From JASFEQ01 sp050122535 (GTDB lineage Bacteria > Desulfobacterota > DSM-4660 > Desulfatiglandales > HGW-15), in NCBI GenBank assembly GCA_050122535.1, contig JASFIT010000176.1:1-9047 (forward strand): 9,047 nucleotides of DNA, written 5' to 3'. How positions within the stretch are numbered: the stretch's first letter is position 1; each line of letters begins with the position of its first letter. The notes under the pieces are model-generated. The model was not told where the DNA came from and did not search any database. It worked only from the letters and a program-made list of their open reading frames with translations. Of this stretch, positions 5,737 through 9,047 are shown one piece after another. A program made the translations under genes and the position numbers.

Positions 5737-6993
5737 TCACTGCAGGAAGTCGGGAATCATTTCCCCTCTGACCAGATCCTCATAGGTCTCCCTGGCCCGT
5801 ATAACATAATATTGATCCTCTTTTACCATCACTTCAGCGACCCGGGGCCGAGAGTTGTAATTGGATGCCATGCTAAAGCCATAGGCCCCGGAAGTCATAA
5901 TAGCCATCAATTCCCCTGGCTGGAACGATTCCACCTCCCGGTCCCTCGCAAAGAAATCCCCTGTTTCGCATATGGGCCCCACAATATCTGCCCGGACCTT
6001 CTTACGCCCAGCCATTTCCACGGGCTGAATGCCGTGGAATGAGCCATATAAACTGGGCCGTATCAGATCATTCATGGCCGCATCCACAATGATGAATTCC
6101 TTTTCATGTGTCGTCTTGGTGTAAAGGACACGTGTGACCAGTATGCCCGCATTCCCCATGATCACTCGACCTGGCTCCAGTATCAGAATCATATCCTCCA
6201 TGCCCAGCTCCTCCTTGAGGGCTGCAGCATACGCCTTCGGGTGGGGGGGCTCCTCCTTATCGTATGTAATCCCCAATCCCCCGCCCAAGTCGAGATATGT
6301 AATGTCAATGCCTGCCTCACCCAGCCTTTCGATGAGGTCCTGTAACAACCTCAGTGCATCCACAAAGGGGCTTACCTGGGTGAGCTGAGAGCCTATATGG
6401 CAGGAGACCCCGGAGACGGAAAGATTGCCCAGCGTGGCTGCTCGCGTGTATTCCTCAAGGGACTCGCTGATGTCGATTCCAAATTTGTTCTCTTTGAGAC
6501 CGGTTGATATGTAGGGGTGGGTTTGCGGATCGATGTCAGGGTTCACCCTTATGGCTATGGAAGCCTTCTTCCCCAAACTTTTTGCCACTTCATTTAACCT
6601 CGATATCTCCTGTGAGGATTCCACATTGAAAAGCAGGATATCAGACTTAAGGGCATATTCCAGGTCTTCGATACACTTTCCCACACCGGAATATACGATC
6701 TTCTGCGGCTCAACGCCTGCCTTAAGGGCACGGTAGAGCTCTCCGCCAGAGACAATGTCCACGCCACCACCTTCTTGGGCAAAAAGCCTCAGAATGGCAA
6801 GGCTGGAATTGGACTTCATGGAGAAGCAAGTCAGGTGCTTGATGCCTTGAAAAGCACCGTCAAAGGCCTTGAAGTGTTGTCTCAATGTGGCATGTGAGTA
6901 CAGATAGAAAGGGGTTCCCACAACCCTTGCTATCTCCGACACAGGGACATCTTCACAGCAAAGCATATCCTTCTGGTATTGGAAATGATGCAT
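5737..6993 (-). CDS. lysA: Diaminopimelate decarboxylase
   Basis: Decarboxylates meso-diaminopimelate to L-lysine, the last step of the pathway, using PLP in the cytoplasm. At 418 residues it has the usual length of the alanine-racemase-fold (fold III) decarboxylases. Visible landmarks: the PLP lysine Lys60 in CFSMKSN, a variant of the common YAxKAN; CHIGSQ (198-203); the phosphate-binding GGGLG (237-241); EPGR (273-276); DAAMNDLIRPSLY (304-316); CETGD (342-346), which brings in the active-site Cys across the dimer; and the C-terminal YGFSMASNYN (371-380). The ATG at 6993 fits the typical N-terminus of these enzymes, although the ribosome site is weak (GTGGTAAG just upstream). The dapF start follows after 22 bases, so the two are cotranscribed. 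The 288-base spacer in front is the largest gap in the window. Confidence 0.97.
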   Translation of the reverse strand: MHHFQYQKDMLCCEDVPVSEIARVVGTPFYLYSHATLRQHFKAFDGAFQGIKHLTCFSMKSNSSLAILRLFAQEGGGVDIVSGGELYRALKAGVEPQKIVYSGVGKCIEDLEYALKSDILLFNVESSQEISRLNEVAKSLGKKASIAIRVNPDIDPQTHPYISTGLKENKFGIDISESLEEYTRAATLGNLSVSGVSCHIGSQLTQVSPFVDALRLLQDLIERLGEAGIDITYLDLGGGLGITYDKEEPPHPKAYAAALKEELGMEDMILILEPGRVIMGNAGILVTRVLYTKTTHEKEFIIVDAAMNDLIRPSLYGSFHGIQPVEMAGRKKVRADIVGPICETGDFFARDREVESFQPGELMAIMTSGAYGFSMASNYNSRPRVAEVMVKEDQYYVIRARETYEDLVRGEMIPDFLQ

Positions 6994-7008
6994 GTCTTAC
7001 CACTTAGC

Positions 7009-7046
7009 CGCAGACCCACGCAGACAGACACAGACTTTTTCGTCTG
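7009..7046. repeat. CGCAGAC repeat with 10-base period and inverted copy
   Basis: CGCAGAC starts at 7009 and 7019, and the variant CACAGAC at 7029, an exact 10-base period. An inverted copy (GTCTGC, 7042-7047) follows after a run of T, so CAGAC at 7031-7035 can pair with GTCTG at 7042-7046. The array begins 15 bases upstream of the lysA start codon. Confidence 0.6.
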
Positions 7047-7059
7047 CCAACGTCGGCAG
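7045..7059. repeat. REP-like interrupted palindrome upstream of lysA
   Basis: TGCCAACGTCGGCAG reads as TCTGCC (7043-7048) and GGCAGA (7055-7060) around a 6-base centre, giving a 6-base stem. On the minus strand it is CTGCCGACGTTGGCA, which matches CTGCCTCGGTTGGCA upstream of dapB at 12 of 15 positions. Confidence 0.45.
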
Positions 7060-7215
7060 AGGAAAAGAGATGTGCCCTCCGGCAGGCGAAAGAACAAATC
7101 TTCTTATTTTGAGTCTTGAGTATACAAGAACGCACTAGCCTTATTTCCCTTTGTCCCTACCTGCAAAGGTCTGCCCCAATCCTGTCTCACCCATCAAGCC
7201 AATCATTGGCATCAC

Positions 7216-7244
7216 ATTTGGCCAAGCAAGTCGCTCGGCCAAAT
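7216..7244. repeat. 8-base inverted repeat in the lipoprotein-lysA spacer
   Basis: ATTTGGCC at 7216-7223 and GGCCAAAT at 7237-7244 are perfect inverted copies around a 13-base loop. No run of T follows on the minus strand, so it does not look like an intrinsic terminator. It lies just inside the right end of the MITE-like segment. Confidence 0.55.
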
Positions 7245-7281
7245 TGTCAGCGCTCGTCTGCGGTTAATAAATTTGAGGTCC

Positions 7282-7707
7282 TTACTCTACGACTACTTTG
7301 ACCGTGTCAGAAGGCGGACCAATCGCCTCACCTGCTCCGATCAGGTTCACTCGGAAAAAATAGACTTGTCCTTGACCCTTCACCGGAATCCTGCAGAGAA
7401 AGCCTTCCTCTGTGACCACCCCGGCACCAAATGTTTGATGGCCCTGATATGCAATGGGGCAACCTTCACATGGGGATTTTTCAAGGGGATATTGCGCATA
7501 ATAAACCCTGACACCTTCTACTTCCTTCGGGCCACTAATCTTTCCCCTCAAAACGATAACTTGCTTTTGCCGCTCGCCCTCTAAGTGGGTCACCTTTGCA
7601 GGGAACTCTTTCTTGGGCAGAAAGGGGTCGCCTTTCTTTCCGCACGTCAGCGTGACAATGAGGATCCCTGAAGCGCACAAGAAAACCAGAAATCGGGCGA
7701 TGTTCAA
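7282..7707 (-). CDS. LptM/YifL-like lipoprotein with FN3-like domain, TTG start
   Basis: Predicted 141-residue lipoprotein. From the TTG, residues 1-21 form a short basic n-region and a hydrophobic stretch, followed by Cys22 in CGKKGDP. This CGxKGxP pattern after the lipid Cys is typical of LptM (YifL), the small outer-membrane lipoprotein that assists LptD maturation, and in many Proteobacteria that gene sits beside lysA or dapF as here. The residue before the Cys is Thr, which is atypical for a lipobox (Gly, Ala or Ser is usual). Unlike short LptM, about 115 residues follow: an FN3-like beta domain ending in FFRVN..GAGEAIGPPSD..KV, with a CEGC pair at 80-83 and Cys105. An ATG at 7794 in the same frame would add 29 codons deep inside argH and bury the signal peptide, so I reject it. 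A role in LPS transport is an inference from the N-terminal motif only. Confidence 0.8.
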   Translation of the reverse strand: MNIARFLVFLCASGILIVTLTCGKKGDPFLPKKEFPAKVTHLEGERQKQVIVLRGKISGPKEVEGVRVYYAQYPLEKSPCEGCPIAYQGHQTFGAGVVTEEGFLCRIPVKGQGQVYFFRVNLIGAGEAIGPPSDTVKVVVE

Positions 7708-9047
7708 GATTCGAGTTCCTCTTTGGCCTTTTGAAGACTTCTTTTGACCGCTTTGGGCCCTGTACCACCTGGGAGATTTCTCCTTTTTATGCATGAAATG
7801 GGCTCAAGCCAATCGTAAACATCCTTCTCTATCTTACGCTCAAACTTCTTCATCTCCTCCAGGCTGAGCTGGCTTAATTCCTTCTTCTGATCCATGGCAA
7901 AAAGGACCATTTTTCCCACTGTCTCGTGGGCCTTCCGAAAGGTTACCCCTTTCCCCACCAGGTAATCCGCCAGATCGGTAGCAACAAGATAGCCCTCTTC
8001 GGTCGCCTTTCTCATGGTCTCCCCATTAAAAGAGACTTCCTTCAAGAGACGGCTTAATACCAAGAGACATTGATCCACCGTGTCTACTGTATCGAATAGG
8101 GCCTCCTTGTCCTCCTGCAAATCCTTGTTGTAGGTCAAGGGAAGGCTCTTCATGGTGGTCAAAAGGGCCATTAAGTGCCCGTACACCCGGCCGGTCTTGC
8201 CCCTTATGAGCTCCGGCAAATCCGGATTTTTCTTTTGAGGCATTATACTGCTGCCCGTGCAGTATGCATCAGGGAGATTTATGAATCCGAACTCCTGGCT
8301 TGACCAGATGATCAGTTCCTCACATAGACGGCTCAAGTGCATCATCAGGACAGAGGATGCAAAAAGGAAATCGATCACAAAGTCCCGGTCGCTTACGGCA
8401 TCCATACTGTTCTCTGAGATGGCGTCAAACCCCAACTCTTTCGCCACCATTTCCCGGTCCAGTTGAAAGGTGGAACCGGCCATTGCAGCACTCCCCAGAG
8501 GAAGGATATTTACCCGTTTAAGGTTTTCTTGAAACCTCTGCTTGTCCCTTTTCATCATCTCAAAGTAGGCCAGAATGTGATGAGCCAGCAGCACGGGTTG
8601 CGCCCGCTGAAGGTGGGTATACCCAGGGACAATCAGATCCATATTTTGGCCCGCAAGACCCACCAAAACCCTTTGCACTTCATGGATCCGTTCAGCCACC
8701 CTATGAATGGCTTCCCTTACGTACAAGCGCACATCCAGGGAAACTTGATCGTTCCGGCTTCGGCCTGTGTGAAGCTTCTCCCCAACCGGCCCGATCTTCT
8801 CCACCAGGACCTTTTCCACAAGGGTGTGAATATCTTCGTGCATCTCATCAAGAGAGATTTCTCCTCTGTCCATCTCTCTCTTTATCTCTGCCAGGGCATC
8901 AAGGATCTGGGAAGAATCTTCTTCACTGATAATTCCCTGTTTGGCGAGCATCCGACAATGGGCCATGCTTCCTTTTATATCCTGGGCATATAGACGTGCG
9001 TCAAAGCTGATGGAGGCATTAAACTTTTCCACCACCTCCGCCATTTC
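7704..9047 (-). CDS. argH: Argininosuccinate lyase, N-terminus cut by window edge
   Basis: Splits argininosuccinate into arginine and fumarate, the last step of arginine synthesis, as a cytoplasmic homotetramer. Numbering from the ATG at 9044, the fumarase/aspartase superfamily signatures are all present: HEDIHT (69-74), TGRSRNDQV (93-101), YTHLQRAQP with the conserved His (142-150), and the flexible catalytic-serine loop GSSIMPQKKNP (264-274). The C-terminal domain follows and ends in a lysine-rich helix. The ATG at 9044 is probably internal: the reading frame stays open to the window edge, and family members normally carry about 15-20 more residues with a WGGRF motif before the point where this sequence begins. 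The stop overlaps the TTG start of the lipoprotein gene, so the two are almost certainly cotranscribed. No disabling change is seen. Confidence 0.97.
   Translation of the reverse strand, partial: EMAEVVEKFNASISFDARLYAQDIKGSMAHCRMLAKQGIISEEDSSQILDALAEIKREMDRGEISLDEMHEDIHTLVEKVLVEKIGPVGEKLHTGRSRNDQVSLDVRLYVREAIHRVAERIHEVQRVLVGLAGQNMDLIVPGYTHLQRAQPVLLAHHILAYFEMMKRDKQRFQENLKRVNILPLGSAAMAGSTFQLDREMVAKELGFDAISENSMDAVSDRDFVIDFLFASSVLMMHLSRLCEELIIWSSQEFGFINLPDAYCTGSSIMPQKKNPDLPELIRGKTGRVYGHLMALLTTMKSLPLTYNKDLQEDKEALFDTVDTVDQCLLVLSRLLKEVSFNGETMRKATEEGYLVATDLADYLVGKGVTFRKAHETVGKMVLFAMDQKKELSQLSLEEMKKFERKIEKDVYDWLEPISCIKRRNLPGGTGPKAVKRSLQKAKEELES
7716..7721 (-). promoter_or_regulatory. Ribosome binding site deciding the TTG start of the lipoprotein gene
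   Basis: GAGGAA lies 8 bases before the TTG at 7707, inside the last codons of argH. The TTG shares bases with the argH TGA stop (TTGA), a usual arrangement for translational coupling. This favours the TTG over the in-frame ATG 87 bases upstream. Confidence 0.6.

Larger units (their letters stand above)
7004..7267. repeat. Possible MITE-like segment with imperfect terminal inverted repeats
   Basis: This 264-base segment fills most of the 288-base spacer between the lipoprotein gene and lysA. Its ends are inverted copies: TTAGCCGCAGAC at 7004-7015 and GTCTGCGGTTAA at 7256-7267 match at 11 of 12 positions, and the match extends inwards to 18 of 23 (7004-7026 against 7245-7267). TTA at both ends can be read as a short target duplication, but AT-rich triplets are weak evidence. 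Inside are the CGCAGAC decamers, an interrupted palindrome at 7045-7059, a second imperfect one at 7074-7087 (GCCCTCCGGCAGGC) and an 8-base stem at 7216-7244. No gene is visible in it. A non-autonomous transposable element or REP-type cluster fits; a long leader with chance pairing cannot be excluded. Confidence 0.45.

Noticed and set aside
5281..6042. 253-codon open frame on the plus strand
   Set aside because: It is antisense to the well-supported dapF and lysA, its product shows no recognisable domain, and it starts without a ribosome site.
7009..7087. CRISPR-like array upstream of lysA
   Set aside because: The repeats are 7-10 bases with no spacers of constant length and no cas genes nearby.
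7708..7794. Upstream ATG for the lipoprotein gene
   Set aside because: It would put about 29 mostly basic residues before the signal peptide and overlap argH by about 90 bases; the TTG with GAGGAA fits better.
8463..8993. 176-codon open frame on the plus strand
   Set aside because: Antisense to argH, which has all its motifs; the product has no family features.

Overview
The window is a compact, single-strand gene block: every gene I can support lies on the minus strand, so transcription runs from high to low coordinates. Gene content and order (argH, small lipoprotein, lysA, dapF, dapA, dapB, LL-diaminopimelate aminotransferase, folK, small membrane TRASH/YHS-like protein, TalC-type transaldolase), moderate GC content and the style of the intergenic repeats suggest a Gram-negative bacterium of the former Deltaproteobacteria (Desulfobacterota). 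That assignment is an inference from gene order and family type; no rRNA or other phylogenetic marker is present.

Layout in transcription order. 9047-7704: argininosuccinate lyase (argH), whose N-terminus is cut by the window edge. 7707-7282: a lipoprotein with an LptM/YifL-like CGKKGDP start and an FN3-like domain, starting at a TTG that overlaps the argH stop. 7281-6994: a 288-base spacer holding a MITE-like segment with near-matching inverted ends and several smaller palindromes. 6993-5737: lysA; 5714-4893: dapF; 4755-3883: dapA; 3739-2936: dapB; 2921-1755: dapL-type aminotransferase. 1754-1625: spacer with a stem and an octamer repeat. 1624-1079: folK; 1067-804: small membrane protein; 803-648: repeat-bearing spacer; 647-6: transaldolase.

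How the genes work together. DapA condenses aspartate semialdehyde with pyruvate, DapB reduces the product to tetrahydrodipicolinate, DapL transaminates it directly to LL-diaminopimelate, DapF epimerises this to the meso form for peptidoglycan, and LysA decarboxylates it to lysine. This is the complete diaminopimelate-aminotransferase route from aspartate semialdehyde to lysine in one cluster, without the acylated intermediates that would need dapD, dapC and dapE. ArgH is the last step of arginine synthesis, FolK belongs to folate synthesis, and the transaldolase to sugar-phosphate metabolism.

The coding content is ordinary housekeeping metabolism and I see no defence, mobile or new enzymatic system. 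The unusual part is between the genes: short-period degenerate tandem repeats (an 8-base GGAGT-type repeat at three places, one of which encodes the start of FolK; a 10-base CTAAAGTG repeat in front of the transaldolase; a 10-base CGCAGAC repeat in front of lysA) and a possible non-autonomous element between the lipoprotein gene and lysA.
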